Part shown: positions 1 to 15,935 of the stretch, in pieces
Position numbering within the stretch: the stretch's first letter is position 1
Layout: each line of letters opens with the position of its first letter
Assembly (NCBI GenBank): GCA_963978545.1
Contig: OZ021725.1
Coordinates: forward strand, 90,087,805 to 90,151,804
Length of the DNA stretch: 64,000 nucleotides
Source of the DNA: Linyphia triangularis
Lineage: Eukaryota; Arthropoda; Arachnida; Araneae; Linyphiidae
Direction: 5' to 3'
Made by a program: the position numbers and the translations under genes
Notes under the pieces: model-generated
What the model saw: only the letters and a program-made list of their open reading frames with translations
Database searches by the model: none
What the model was told of the DNA's origin: nothing

Positions 1-2960
1 GTAGTTGAAATTTGAAGACCACACACAATTTAAAATGACGCTTGGAGGGTAATATAGTAAACATCTCAGAGGCACTGATTACTTTACCTGGCGAAGATCT
101 CGAGAATAAAAATTTGCATAATAACACGCGCAATTTAAACAACTTCAATAGAAATTTATTTAAAATCAAAAACGAGCTTGGGATGAAGTTCTGTGATTAA
201 CAAAAAAAGCCTCATACGATATAGCGATTCCTTTTTGCGCTGTCTTCCAGTGTATTCAAAAAGAGCAGTTGTCTGACGTGTGTAAAATTTAATCACAGCT
301 TTATTCCGAAAGCTTCTAATCTTGTAAAATAAAAAATTTACTGGAAGAAATATTCCGTGGTATTATTTTCTTTTATTTGGAGGAGGAAAAGCTAAACTTC
401 GATAATGTGATCAACGGATGAAGATAAAACAGTTGAGAATGAAAACATCCCGGCATACGATAAAATGTGTCTTTTCTTTTCTGATCCTGTACCGCCCTCT
501 TGCGGAAAAGTACTGTACCTTAAACGAATGATAACTAAGCAATGTGAATTTGTATTTCTCGCCTTTGAGGCCTAAGCGATAACAATTTACTATTTGAATC
601 ATGATCGGGAATCAATAAGCTTTGGGAATATAATTTTATATACGAATATCGAATTGTTTTCAATGCACAAGAATAATATCAAATAACAAGATTGAACGAT
701 AAAACTTAAAAGAAACCATTTTTATCAACACTCCATAATCACAAGTTTTTAAGGATATTTTAAAGGTACAATAACAGATGCCTCAAATGGAAGCGATAGA
801 AAAATACAAAAGAAGTCTTTTAATAAACCTTTATGAAGTACTTCTTTAAAAGCAAAATCATGTTTCTTCTTAAAGGACAACACAAACACGGGTTCCAGAT
901 TTGACATTAAAAATTTTTTTTAGTAAAATCACAGAACATCAACAAGGAAATGGATTTAACCTTCTAAAAGTCCCTAAAATTTTTATCAACAAAGCCTAAT
1001 GACCACCTTGCGTTGTATATATCTTTACCAAAGTAAAAAAAAAAAAAATTAGAACAAAAACTAAGCTGTTAGTTTCTGCATCGAAACGCGATTTTTTTTC
1101 CCTTCCCTATATTCAAATTCAGTGAAATATACAGTTAAATAAATATCGTGTGCATAAAAAAAGTAGGACGAAAAATACTGCTAACAGCAGACAACTTTGC
1201 AATGAGACTACGCACCCCCTCTTGGATAAATAAAAGCTCTTTCCATTCCCGGGGTTCCACGGGGGTGCATGGCTTCCCCGTTAATTAGAACAGAAACAGA
1301 TGCTCGCACGATAAAAGTAACACACTGTTTTTATACCGTCTGCCGTGGAATATTCTGGTTATTCATATCCGCTTGGCAGCAGAACGCCGATTCTTCTTTA
1401 TGATGGTTTAAGGAGAAATTGCAACGTGAAGACGTATCGTTACGTCGACATGTAGATAATACTATGCTGAGAAACTGGTAGTCGAATAGATTTGTGTACA
1501 ACATCTTGGTGAGTTCAACGATGATGCGACTTAATGCTAAAATACAGATGGACATCTTTTACAGAGAATTTTTAACTTCGAAGACATTGTTTTGATACGA
1601 GTATTTTGAGTGATTAAAGCGGCAATACATTTTTGCTTTCATATTAAGAGTAAAGTAAGCTGTGAAGATATTTATCTTTGTTTCATGGACGTATCCTTAA
1701 AAAGCTTTGAATTCACGGGAATAATTAAAGAAAAATTAAAATCTGTGTTATTTTAACCTCGTGCATATATTTAACTTGATGAAATACGTATCTTTACATT
1801 GTAAAATCCTCAGACCAGATAAACATATTATACTCAGTTTTAGAAGAAGAAAAAAAGAAATTGAAAAAAAAAAAAAAAACAAGACTGGATCACTTCTACA
1901 CTAAATAATTTGAAAGTCTAAATAACTCACAAATTTATACATATATAGCTTTGATTGTTATGTCCCTAATAACAGAGCTTTCCAACGATGCACGCAACTC
2001 TTTTGGACATCATTTTTTTTTAGATTCATTGTTCTTGATACAAAGTATAGATTTCTAACAATATTTTGAATAAAATAGGTCGACTTAGAATATAATAAGG
2101 ATATGTTTTAAAATTAATTTCGAAAGAAAGATTAGCATTAATTGGTGGGATATGAGTCATAAACTAAGTTTCGAAAACTTTGAAAACATGATTTAAGACA
2201 CATCACGCAATTTGCATAATATAATAGGCAAAATATAAATTTTACTTCTAAGCAAATTAAATACTTGAAACAAATGATTTTCATAGTTTATAAATTTTCT
2301 TTATCATTTTGAAGTAATTTGGTTAATAAATAGATTAAGCGGGAAAGATAGGGAAAATCAGTTAGTATGAGGTATTATTACACAAATGCTTCAAATTCAT
2401 AAAGCTTAAGTTAAAATAACTGAAACATCTTTGCATCGTTTTAGGCATATTACTCGTTGTAATAAGATTAAAATTATTTTTTATCTTAATTTAAATTAGT
2501 ATATACTTAGAAGTTACAGACAATAAATATAAACGCGATATGTCAACAAAGCTTTCAATTTTAGAACAGTTTGGCTTTCTTGCTGAAATATTTCAACACT
2601 CAAAACAAATCATAACAAAGCAAGTGAGTTGAGTTCATTTCTTGGACCAAATATTTATTTTCAAATCCACACAATTCAATTCAACAACACTTCAAGTAAT
2701 TGCTTTTGGTGGATATCTGTAAAATATTGAAATTAAGTTCCAAAGAATTACTTGAAAATAGTCAACAAGTACGAATGACGTTATGAATAAAAACAAGCAT
2801 CGAAATTGGCACCACTATTATCGCAGTTAACCAACTTTGCAAACCGATAATTAGTTTATAAATTTATAATCTATATTTTACTTAGAAACTAAAACGAACT
2901 TACATAATCGAATCGCGTACTTTTTTAAAAGATCTAACGGATCCGGTTTATGAATCATAT
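1..2960. other. AT-rich non-coding stretch
   Basis: No coding region is visible; stops occur in all frames at short spacing. The stretch holds scattered A and T runs (for example near 1035-1048 and 1865-1879) and one small GC-richer patch near 1198-1285 that is CCCGGGG-like. No repeat family seen elsewhere in the window was recognised here. Confidence 0.6.
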
Positions 2961-2961
2961 C

Positions 2962-3156
2962 TTCTTTGGGTTAATTGGTTGTATTCAGATTATCTGGCGC
3001 CGTCAGCAACACGAGGGCTATAATGCGCCGAAACATTCGTCATTAGACAAGCCAACATACATTTACAAACACCCATGCCAACACGGGACTCGAACCCGCA
3101 ACCTCGCGGTCTAGAAGCTAGCACGCTAACCACTATACCGTTAGATTTTCTTTGGG
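2962..3156 (-). mobile_element. tRNA-derived SINE, copy 1
   Basis: The minus strand reads as a tRNA-like head with a D-arm/A-box-like segment (TAGTGGTTAGCG) and a canonical B box (GGTTCGAGTCC, complement at about 3084-3097), followed by a non-tRNA body containing ATGACGAATGTTTCGGCGCA and ending near AACCAA. The same head and body occur on the plus strand at 29340-29517, so this is an interspersed family. A 9 bp direct repeat TTCTTTGGG flanks it (2962-2970 and 3148-3156), which may be the target-site duplication. It would depend on a partner LINE for movement. No acceptor stem closes, so it is not a working tRNA gene. Confidence 0.75.
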
Positions 3157-3840
3157 CGATTGTAACTACAGGGAGACTTCCATTGAATGGTGTAGTATTG
3201 AATGGTATGGTATTTATAGCATTTCAATACCATAAGATGGACGGATTCAAATGCATCAAATAAGAATAAATTGTATAAAGATGCAATCGCTCCACCAAAT
3301 GCGTTTCTTTAAGCTGTTTGTTGTGAAAACTAGAAACGTTATGGCAACTACTAATGTAGAAAGGTGCGATATGACGTTTCATAGTGAAAACCAGTTAAAA
3401 TAATTCGTTCAACTAACCAGTTATAAACGTAACTAACTCGCTTAAGACTATCCAAATGACATCGAGAAATATTTTAGTAAAATCCGCAATTACAGTTACC
3501 AAAAGAAATAATAAGATGAATCAAGATGATGACAGGAGGTACAATACCTAAATGATATGACAGCTAAGGGTGTTAGGAACGATCTACAACAAAATTGCAC
3601 GTTGTTTAAATTTGCGGTATCAAAACAAACGCTCAGCCGGGATAAATCAAACGATCATTAGACGAAATTAAAACGATCTTTGAAAAGTTTAGTTTCGAAT
3701 TCTATCAAAACAACTCGCGGTAGGATGACGTAAGGGACAATCCATTTAATGGTATTTAGAAGAGGCAAGTCCATATGAATTTAGTTGAGTCGATATTTAC
3801 TCAAGTAGAAACAAGGGTACGGAGGTTTACGTTCTGGGGT
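3157..3840. other. AT-rich non-coding stretch
   Basis: No gene seen. There is a small inverted repeat with 9 bp arms TATGGTATT/AATACCATA at 3206-3214 and 3226-3234, close to the SINE. Confidence 0.5.
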
Positions 3841-4860
3841 GTTGGAACCAAACAATAGACCGTGCGAATTGGAACACACTTCACACCGTGCGACTTTTTC
3901 CCACTCCCATCAGACGTCACCCAAGTCGGACTAAAAAAAAATATCTTAACGAATATAAACACATAAATCCACAAACCTGTTTCGGTATGCCGACTCCCAC
4001 AACACAGAACCATGGCACCACACACGAGGAATAGTAAGTAAATAGTTGTTTAGGAACCGATTTTTTCACTTTGTTTCAAATAGTACAGGAACTCCAAGAT
4101 ATGATAAAACATGTATAGATATATATATATAATCTTCTCTTTGAAGGACGAAACACACAATAAAAAGCTTTTTTTTTTCAAAGAGTCAACGTCTTGCTAA
4201 GCCTAAGGTACGGCACACTTTTAGTAGGATGTTACATATAAAAACACACGCACAAAGTAAGTCCCGCCGCGGTACCCTTTCCGTTGGGCCGCCGGCAGAG
4301 AATTTAGGAACGTTCCGTACGAGCGGCGTTCTGCCAGCTAACTGAAGAAGGGTGATTCAGTAGTAGGTGCATCGGCCAGAGGGGGCGCTGGCGAGTGGCT
4401 TCTTTGCATGCATATCGTTTGGTGAGATGGGGGGGTGGGAGATATATCTATATGAATTTAGGAAGGGGGGAGATTTTAAGGGGGGCGCCGGAGAAGAGCC
4501 TCGTGGCATGTCGTCGCGTTCCGGCAGCTAGGCCCTGTCTGTGCAGACGACTATCTTTTGGGATGCCCCCTATTCTGCATGTGATGCGATGCAATTAATT
4601 CCCGAGATTGCGTAGTGGCGGTGGCGCTTTTTTGCATCTGCGCAAAGAGTTCAGGGGTTTTTATTGGTGGAAATTAAGAGGGGGGTGCGAGGGTGGTAGG
4701 GGTTTAAAAAAATTGAAGGGGTAGTTTGGAGACAGGGAGTAGGGAGCGTCAAAGGGTGTCGTTGGATTCGAAGGGGGAGGTTGTGGCAGGTGAAGGTGGG
4801 ATTGTTTAGTATTCCTTTTCCGGAATGATGCGAACTTGGTACTGTTTACAAGGGAGCTTC
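3840..4860. promoter_or_regulatory. GC-richer island A with skew switch and CpG core
   Basis: This is the first GC-richer island in AT-rich DNA. Counting by hand, 3901-4020 has 38 C and 14 G, while 4381-4440 has 29 G and 8 C and 4681-4740 has 29 G and 2 C. The switch lies near 4265-4380, where CpG is dense (11 CpG in about 80 bases at 4265-4345). C-rich left and G-rich right on one strand is the pattern expected around a divergent transcription start. No conserved coding frame is seen; the short frames on both strands look compositional. The promoter or enhancer role is inferred. Confidence 0.4.
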
Positions 4861-6230
4861 GTTCTTTTTAATTATGATACATGATCATTTTTTTATAATT
4901 ACCGTGCGATCCATTATATTATTTATTTTAACAAGCTCATTACTTTGTTTATAACATAACACACTATAAGTTATTTTTTACCACTTTCTCATTTTAACCA
5001 TATAAAAAGTATCTTATGATCAGTAAGTGTTCATTTCAATATTTTTATAATTTCTTTTAAAATTTTATACGTATTTAATCATTACAACAATAAACAATTA
5101 TTCCATTTTTATCTTTAAAAAATAAATTTTATCAGTTTTTTTTAGTTATCTTCAAATATTAGTTTTTTAATTTAGTCATATTTTCACATCATCATTTAAG
5201 TTAAAATTTCTTATTAACAGTTTTATACGATCATGCAATAATTTTACACAGTGGAAATGACCAGAGATGGTTAGCTTTTATAAACATCGAGTTTATGCAA
5301 ATGATATAAAATACACACTGTTCAATTTTTTTTATTTAAATTTTTTTTCAAGTAGCAAAAAAATTATATTTAGTTTTATAACCATTATATAAATTTAATG
5401 CAATATTATCACTAATAGTTACCACTTTCATTTATTTTTATATTTTAGTTAGATTTCATTATTATTTCACATAAAAATGTAAGTACTTTCTTTAAGTAAA
5501 TATATACATTCAAATATAACCATTGTTAACCTAAGCTTTTAAATTTATTTTTACTCAAAGAAGATTTAAAACTATTTATTTAAACACGGAAAGATTAAAA
5601 TAGATTTAAAATTCCATCTTTTTTCTTCGTCTCTTTTTTTTTTTTTTTTTTTTTTTCATTTTGAGCCAATTTCAAATACAATATAATTCAATGTTTTGAA
5701 GTACACTTTCATATTAACGTAGTTTCAGTATGAAAATTAAATTTAACTCTGAAGATGAACGTCGAATATATATGTGGTCAATTCAATCATTGATCTTTTT
5801 TTTTTCATCCGAGAATAAATCTAAATACAACTTTCAATGTTAATGTAGCGTTGGGATCATAGGGGTTGAAAGTGCCTATAGATAGATTTGAAATTCCATT
5901 TGCACGCTTGATGAAATGCAATTTCGATTAGCAATAACAAATGTAAGAACTTTAAAACTATATAAAGCCCTGGCGATTTTCGATTGGTAAAAATGCTAGA
6001 ATAAAAACTACTTTCTAACTTAACTGAAATAAAATTCAAAGCAAACACAAAGCGGTTGATGACGTCATTTTTGCATGTGGACAGAAAAAATATCTGAATT
6101 TTCAGAAAACTTTGCTTTTGCTTATTTCTTAACTAAAATTGTATTATAAAACTTGAACTAATAGATATTTAGTATAATCATGATTTCTCCTTCACATTAG
6201 ATGACAAAAATATTATAACTAGATTATATC
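4861..6230. other. AT-rich non-coding stretch with T run
   Basis: Very AT-rich with no gene. A T homopolymer occupies about 5632-5656. The only distinct site is the CRE palindrome listed separately. Confidence 0.55.
6060..6067. promoter_or_regulatory. Perfect CRE palindrome TGACGTCA
   Basis: TGACGTCA is the full cAMP-response element bound by CREB/ATF bZIP dimers, here followed at once by TTTTTGCAT, which resembles an octamer half site. It is an isolated site in AT-rich DNA with no TATA box or frame nearby, so its function is unknown and chance occurrence is possible. Confidence 0.3.
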
Positions 6231-6340
6231 CAGGGTTCCCACTGTCATTAAAAGTCATTAAAAGTGCTTCATATTTTTGAACTTGTTTTCAAGGCCTTGA
6301 AATTACTTGTGGAATTTTAATGATTTGAATCAATCTCGTT
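6231..6340 (+). mobile_element. Possible hAT-like transposon end, truncated
   Basis: The segment begins CAGGGTTCCCAC and continues with repeated CATTAAAAGT words and AAGGCCTTGAAA. CAGGGTTCCCAC is a terminus I associate with non-autonomous hAT-type elements in animals. No matching inverted terminus (GTGGGAACCCTG) is seen within the next kilobase and no transposase frame is present, so this would be a one-ended relic. The family name comes from memory of the terminal motif only. Confidence 0.3.
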
Positions 6341-6674
6341 AATAAACGAACTCCATGTCAAAAAAGAGGAATCCTTCAATTCCGCGAAATTGTAACATGT
6401 GTGAATGAATACCTAAAAGTTCAAATTTGTAAATTTTGACCAAAACATATTAAGCTCACTTTGAAAGTATTTTAAACATTATGTAGCGTCAAAATTTTAG
6501 AGCTCTAAATAATGCATCAAAATGTGCAATTTGCATTGGAATTCGCCGATTTGTACATAAATGTATCTAACAAAAACGAACTATACCTTGTTTCGAAATC
6601 TAATTCTGTTCATAATAATCGACTATATTTATCACAATGTAGTTTCAATGCACTACTAATAAGCGTTTAACCAA

Positions 6675-7945
6675 GACAGTAAAAAATAATTTGATAAAAA
6701 AACAGCGGACGAGTGACTTTGAATAATTAATTCCTCAACAAAATATTATTTTTTTTTAAATAATATATTTTTTTTGGTCTAATTTTACTCATTGTGATTT
6801 CTCTGGGTCGATTATCGTGCAAATTTCAGTGCACGCTAACAGAGAACTTCAAACGCTAAGACAGTGAAAAATAATTTGATAAAAAAACAGCTGAGGAGTG
6901 ACTTTGAATAATTAATTCCTCAACAAAATATATATTTTTTTAAATAATATATTTTTTTGTCTAATTTTACTCATTGTGATTTCTCTGGATCGATTATCGT
7001 GCAAATTTCAGTGCACGCTAACAGAGAACTTCAAACGCTAAGACAGTGAAAAATAATTTGATAAAAAAACAGCGGACGAGTGACTTTGAGTAATTAATTC
7101 CTGAACAAAATATTATTTTTTTTAAAAATAATATATTTTTTTGTCTAATTTTACTCATTGTGATATCTCTGGGTCGGTTATCGTGCAAATTTCAGTATAC
7201 ACTAACAGAGAACTTCAAACGCTAAGACAGTGAAAAGTAATTTGATAAAAAAAACCGCGGATGATTGACTTTGAACAGTTCATCAACAAAATATTTAGTT
7301 AAAAAAAATTTTTTTAGTCTAATTTTACTCATCGCGATTTCTCTGGGTCGGTTATCGTGCAAATTTCAGTGCACACTAACAGAGAACTTCAAACGCTAAG
7401 ACAGTAAAAAATAATTTGATAGAAAAACAGCGGACGAGTGACTTTGAATAATTAATTCCTCAACATTTTTTTTTTTTTTTAAATAATATATTTTTTTGTC
7501 TGACAATATTCATTCTGATTTCTCTGGGTCGGTTATCGTGCTAATTTCAGAACACACTAACAGAGAACTTGAAACGCTAAGACAGTGAAAAATAATTTGA
7601 TAGAAAAACAGCGGACGAGTGACTTTGAATAATTAATTCCTCAACAAAATATTATTTTTTTTTAAATAATATTTTTTTTGGTCTAATTTTACTCACTGTG
7701 ATTTCTCTGCGTCGATTATCGTGCAAATTTCAGTGTACGCTAACAGAGAACTTCAAACACTAAGACAGTGAAAAATAATTTGATAGAAAAACCTCGGACG
7801 ATTGACTTTGAAAAGTTCATCAACAAAATATTTATTTAAAAAAAAAAAATTTAGTCTAGTTTTACTCATCACGATTTCTTCGGGATGATAATCATTCAAA
7901 AATTAATGTACACTAACAGAAAACTTTAAACAATTAAAACTAAAG
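6675..7945 (+). repeat. Tandem satellite array, seven units of about 182 bp
   Basis: The marker GACAGT followed by AAAAATAATTTGATA-like sequence starts at 6675, 6860, 7042, 7226, 7400, 7581 and 7764, giving periods of 185, 182, 184, 174, 181 and 183 bp. Each unit carries, in order, a GCGGACGAGTGACTTTGA-like block, an AT-rich block of variable length, TTTCTCTGGGTCG, and GAGAACTTCAAACGCTAA. Most units hold an inverted repeat CGTGCA/TGCACG separated by 8 bases. The last unit is the most diverged and fades near 7945, while the middle units differ by few changes. Length variation is mostly in the A/T runs. No frame runs through the array. Confidence 0.92.
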
Positions 7946-8984
7946 AGAACGAACTCAAAACTAGAACAAAAAGTATTTTATGATAAAATATCAAATACAT
8001 GATATATAATAAAATTCCTTTATTAAATTACTTAAAATATAAATTTATAAAACGTTCGAAACTAATATAAATTCCAGCAATGGTTATATTTTGTGAAATT
8101 ATTTGAAGTATGCATTTTAAATGAAATATATAATAAAACACTTGTTTCGGAGCATAAAATACCAACGATATCATAAGTTGCGATAAGCTAAATTAGGAGC
8201 ATCTAATCTATTTCACCGTCCTTTCAAAGTTAATAAAAATATATGATTATTTTAGAGAAGCAAGTCTCATACAACTTTAAACATCGATGTAAATAAAATA
8301 GATACATGCCGATAAAGCATTGCAGCGTAATGAAGAAAGATTAGCCTAATGTGCTTTACAAAACGCAAAGCATGAAAAACAAAGTGTTTCTTTTCGTGCT
8401 ATCTCAATTTAAATTTATTGCACTTAAATTAATCTTAAAATGCATAGCATGTTTCCACAATTACTCGTTTAGAGCAGACGAAAGAATATCTTATGTCATT
8501 TTAAGAAATAGTAACTAGCTATAAGAATTGCTATCGGATTATGAAAAAATTAAAGAACTGAAGAACTGATTTTTTAGACTTAGATAATAAAATGATATAC
8601 GGTGTTATCTTATCAACTAATCCAATAGACCGACGCAATAGAAGAATAAATGTATCAAATATCTTAAACAACTTAATAAATACTTCGTCTTTAATAACAT
8701 AACACATAAAAACTAAGTTTTTAGTATAAATCCTTTATATGCATTGCCAATTTTTATATTCATCAAACTACATTTCGAAATTTATTTATTAAAAATGAAC
8801 GTGAATTTATGCTCTCACATCCAAAGGTCATTTATTTCTTCTGAATAAAGTAATTTTACTATTTATTTAAAAAAACTTGGCCACAGGAAAGAGTTTCAAT
8901 AGTCGGTTAAACATTATTTCATCGTGATTGGCTATAACAAATTGGTTTATTAGTATTCCGTAAAAACGACTTTTTAGTGACAAT
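7946..8984. other. AT-rich non-coding stretch
   Basis: No gene, repeat family or strong site recognised. Confidence 0.5.
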
Positions 8985-9130
8985 AACAGCCCCAAAATTT
9001 AATAGAATGCATTGACATCAGCATCACATCGAATCTAACTGCCAAGTTTCAGCCAGATTGGTTGACGGCAAAACAGCCGCAGATTTGCCTCCCATCGACA
9101 CTCACACAAAATCGAAGTTAATATAAAGGA
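8985..9130 (+). mobile_element. Possible LINE 3'-end relic
   Basis: The wording GCCAAGTTTCAGCCAGATTGG, then a GACGGCAAAACAGCCG block, then ACACTCACACAAAATCG with TTAATATAAAGGATTT resembles in layout the 3' ends of RTE-like LINEs common in arthropods (a 'CAAATTTCATCAAAATCGGT... GCCGTT... ACACAC... TTAATATA' pattern). The match is by memory of layout, not by alignment. No reverse transcriptase frame is present, so it would be a short 5'-truncated copy. Confidence 0.3.
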
Positions 9131-13200
<4,070 letters not shown>

Positions 13201-13860
13201 AATAATAACAAACTTACCGTCCGATGAAGGACCAGCACACCGCACGAGCGCATTTCCACACAAAGCACAAAAGTTGAGAACAACGTTAAACAAAAATCCA
13301 GCTCCGAAAAGGGATAAGTCCGGCTAATGATAAAAATAATCCATTTTCTGAAAAAACCCGGAGAATAACAAACACAAACTATCCACAAAACCAAACAGCC
13401 CAACACATCTCCAGTTGCCACCCAGCCCAAAATAATTAACAGCAATTAACAGACGGTATTAATCCGTTCACTTCAGTTCCCGGCGCGCGCCCGACGATGA
13501 TGCTTTTCGCGCGGCCGATTCGAAGGTGCGCCTCGTTTGCTATGCCAGGCGGTTATGACAGTCTGACACCTTTATGGATTCCTGGGACTGGGGTGCCATC
13601 TATTGTTGAATGCGGGAGGCGAATTGTAGGGATAGTAGTAAAAAAAAATGAGGGGGGGTTCGCGCATGTCCGATGGAGGGGGTGGATGAGTTGAGTGACT
13701 TTGCGTGCGCTTGTGATTTTTGGCGCTGGAGTACGGACTGTGAGTTGAAAAGTTGGTTTCGCTTTCGTCGGGGTCGGCTCGGATTGGCTGAGAGAGCTGC
13801 AGCGCGGTAAAGAGAATGTTTGAGTTTTGTTTGGAATCTAACTTCCGCAGAAAGCTGAAT
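13201..13860. promoter_or_regulatory. Island B: CpG core with skew switch, candidate bidirectional promoter
   Basis: By hand count, 13201-13500 has 84 C and 46 G, and 13501-13740 has 41 C and 87 G. The line 13381-13440 is 48/60 A+C. The switch coincides with a CpG-dense core (about 13 CpG in the 60-odd bases at 13482-13545). This matches a divergent promoter with a minus-strand transcript to the left and a plus-strand transcript to the right. On the minus strand a good splice-donor match (ACG then GTAAGT, at 13217-13212) follows about 280 bases downstream of the core, so a minus-strand first exon of about 13218-13490 is possible. No TATA box is seen. TTTATGGATT occurs at 13571-13580. The short frames on either strand do not resemble known proteins. 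Confidence 0.45.
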
Positions 13861-14114
13861 TGTTTTTGACTATATCAGAAAATCGAAAAACGGCCCTTTC
13901 TGATTTGTTTTTAAACTTCTGAATCTAAAAACTTTTAGGTTGACCATTTAAAACCAAAAGAAATACAGTTATTGGTCATCCAAATTAAAAATTTGTTTTA
14001 GACTGTCCACAAGTCATAACTTAAAGAGACACACGCAATTTAAGTGGTCGAGTATATTTCTTAACAATCAACTTATCCACAATGCTTAGCATTAAAGTTG
14101 GTATGTTTCTTTAC

Positions 14115-14156
<42 letters not shown>

Positions 14157-14359
14157 GAAGAAGAAAAAGCACGAAATAAGAGAGACTAAACCATTTTGAA
14201 ATTATTGTAATCTTATTTTAAAAATGAATTTAAATCATAATTCAATAGTGGGAACGTATTTCGAAACCGAAACCCACCGCATTTGTCAAAAAAAAAATTT
14301 TTTTTTTAAAGACTTAAAATCAAATTCGCGTTATAATATATGCTAGGACCATGTGAACC
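13861..14359. other. AT-rich stretch with 38-base T run
   Basis: No gene. A T homopolymer spans 14117-14154. It could be the A tail of a minus-strand retroposed copy, but no recognisable body adjoins it. Confidence 0.5.
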
Positions 14360-14830
14360 AAGAATTCAACATAAACTCCCTACAATCTACTGTTAAAGAA
14401 AAGCCTAAATTTAACACAGCAACAAGGAACCCCATCTCAAATATATAAAATACCCACCTAAATACACTTTCGAAATCCCTTATACAAAATAAGGCATTGT
14501 GCCACACTAAAACGCGGTCCGGTGTTTAAAATTCCCCTCCCCCACCTTTCCACCCCTTGCACGTCATGCGGTAGCAAACTACAAAGCATAGTTATGATAA
14601 TTCAAAGCGTAGAACCAAACCAATGCCGATATAAAAGGGAGGGTGATCCAACAATAGAATTTGAAATGATGGAACACAGAAAGAGGGGTTTCCAGCAACA
14701 GCAAGAAGCAAAGAATGAATCTGGATGTTTGATCAGTTCGAAACAGGGGGATTGGAGATGTTGGGTCGGTTAGAGAACAGGTGTGAGGGTATAAAATGGC
14801 CTATTCATTACTTCCCTCCTTCTTTACCTG
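14360..14830. promoter_or_regulatory. Island C with TATA box
   Basis: The left half (about 14360-14630) is rich in A and C and the right half (14631-14800) in G, the same polarity as the other islands. A textbook TATA box TATAAAAGG lies at 14630-14638 on the plus strand, and a second TATAAAATGG near 14790. A start about 30 bases downstream of the first TATA would precede ATG at 14666, giving a frame of only 35 codons with a CAG-rich stretch, which I do not regard as a convincing gene. Promoter activity is plausible but unproven. Confidence 0.35.
14630..14638 (+). promoter_or_regulatory. TATA box TATAAAAGG
   Basis: The sequence matches the TATA-binding protein consensus with G-rich flanks, at the point where C-rich DNA gives way to G-rich DNA. 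The orientation would drive rightward transcription. Confidence 0.35.
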
Positions 14831-15037
14831 GTGACTATTTACTATTTCAGGAGTGAACATGAATATGTTTCGTATGGAGATTTTGAAATGATATCTGAAA
14901 GGGTGAGAAAAATTACTTGGAATTGAAGAATTGCATGGGCTCTGCCAGGGAGATGCAAGGAAATGCACTTTCCCATAGAATTTAAAAGTTAAATGTAAAG
15001 TGAAAAAAATGGTACACAGTTACAAATTTTGTTCCCC

Positions 15038-15155
15038 CTTGCACCAAAAATTGGTTACCATTTAGCTGCAACCAGCATTTGGTAGTTTACGGTTCGAGGT
15101 AGCACCATCGTGAAACTAAACAACAAATGTTGGTTGCAGCAATTTTTGTTGCAAG
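15038..15155. repeat. Long imperfect stem-loop
   Basis: Inner arms GCTGCAACCAGCATTTG (15065-15081) and CAAATGTTGGTTGCAGC (15124-15140) pair over 17 positions with one mismatch. The outer arms CTTGCACCAAAAATT (15038-15052) and AATTTTTGTTGCAAG (15141-15155) pair 14 of 15. A 12-base bulge (15053-15064) lies on the 5' side only, and the loop region is 42 bases, with TAGTTT/AAACTA able to pair inside it. The fold suits a microRNA precursor or the remnant of a palindromic mobile element. It abuts the interspersed repeat copy at 15156-15363, which favours a mobile origin. Confidence 0.6.
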
Positions 15156-15363
15156 ATGGATCCAAATTTTTAACAGGGTATGAATCACTGGAAAACAGAA
15201 GTATGAAAGAAACTTTTAAGTATACAATAAAATAGATATTTATTATATTGTTATTTTTAAACATTTAATTATGAAATGTAATTAAAAATTCAAGATCTTG
15301 GAAGAAATTTGACCATCTTACACCCACTAGTGTGCGATCTTGACGCCCTTGAAAATAAGCATG
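15156..15363 (+). repeat. Interspersed repeat family 2, copy 1 (partial)
   Basis: From GTATGAATCACTGG (15178) onward this aligns by eye with 28895-29143: both contain GTATGA-TCACTGG, then AGAAGTATGAA, an AT-rich centre, a CACCC...GTGT...ATCT block and TTGAAAATAA-ATG at the end. The shared part is roughly 190-250 bp and diverged. No frame is present. It is probably a non-autonomous DNA element, but class is uncertain. Confidence 0.55.
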
Positions 15364-15600
15364 AGAAAGATAAAGTGATTGAAGTCGAAACAAATTAATA
15401 AGTAACATATTAAAAAGCATGCTCGAAATTTTCTTATAGGATTGCTAGAAATCTGAAGGGATATTTTTTCCCCTCCCCGACTATTTGACGATTTGTCCCT
15501 ATAACTCTAAAATAGTTACCTTAGACCCTAAGCAGTTAAGAGTGTAGAAATACGATAAATTGGTAAACATTTACTAATTTGAGGGTATATTATTTTTCCA

Positions 15601-15935
15601 TTAACTGATTGAATTTAAAATTCAATCGGTTGTTTTAGATACTTCATTTCGAAACAGTCTACAATATTGAAGTCTAATTTATATGTTTGCAATTGTATAG
15701 AGCTTTTGATTAAAAAATGTTCATGTTCCACAAATTTGTTTTGAAATTAATTTAAATAACTTATCTCTTGGTACTGATTGAATTTAAGTTCAATCGGTTG
15801 TTTAAAATATATTTTCGATGTAAACTATAGTATTGGAATCTATTTACATCTGCGATTTTGTGGAGGTTTTGATCAAAAATGTAAAAGTCGTTACGAAGAT
15901 TTGCATGGAAATTATTTAAAAGAACCTTAATTCTG
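15601..15935 (+). repeat. Two-copy tandem repeat, period about 169 bp
   Basis: ACTGATTGAATTTAA followed by TTCAATCGGTTGTTT occurs at 15605 and again at 15774, with matching but diverged downstream sequence (a GAAT/GAAGTCTAATTTA-like block, GTTTTGAT..AAAAATGT, AAATT-ATTTAA). The first unit contains the palindrome GATTGAATTT-A-AAATTCAATC, and in the second its arms are shortened to 7 bp. It looks like an old local duplication. Confidence 0.7.

Noticed and set aside
14666..14773. Small coding gene downstream of the TATA box
   Set aside because: The frame is only 35 codons, Gln-rich by repeat, and has no polyadenylation or conservation evidence.
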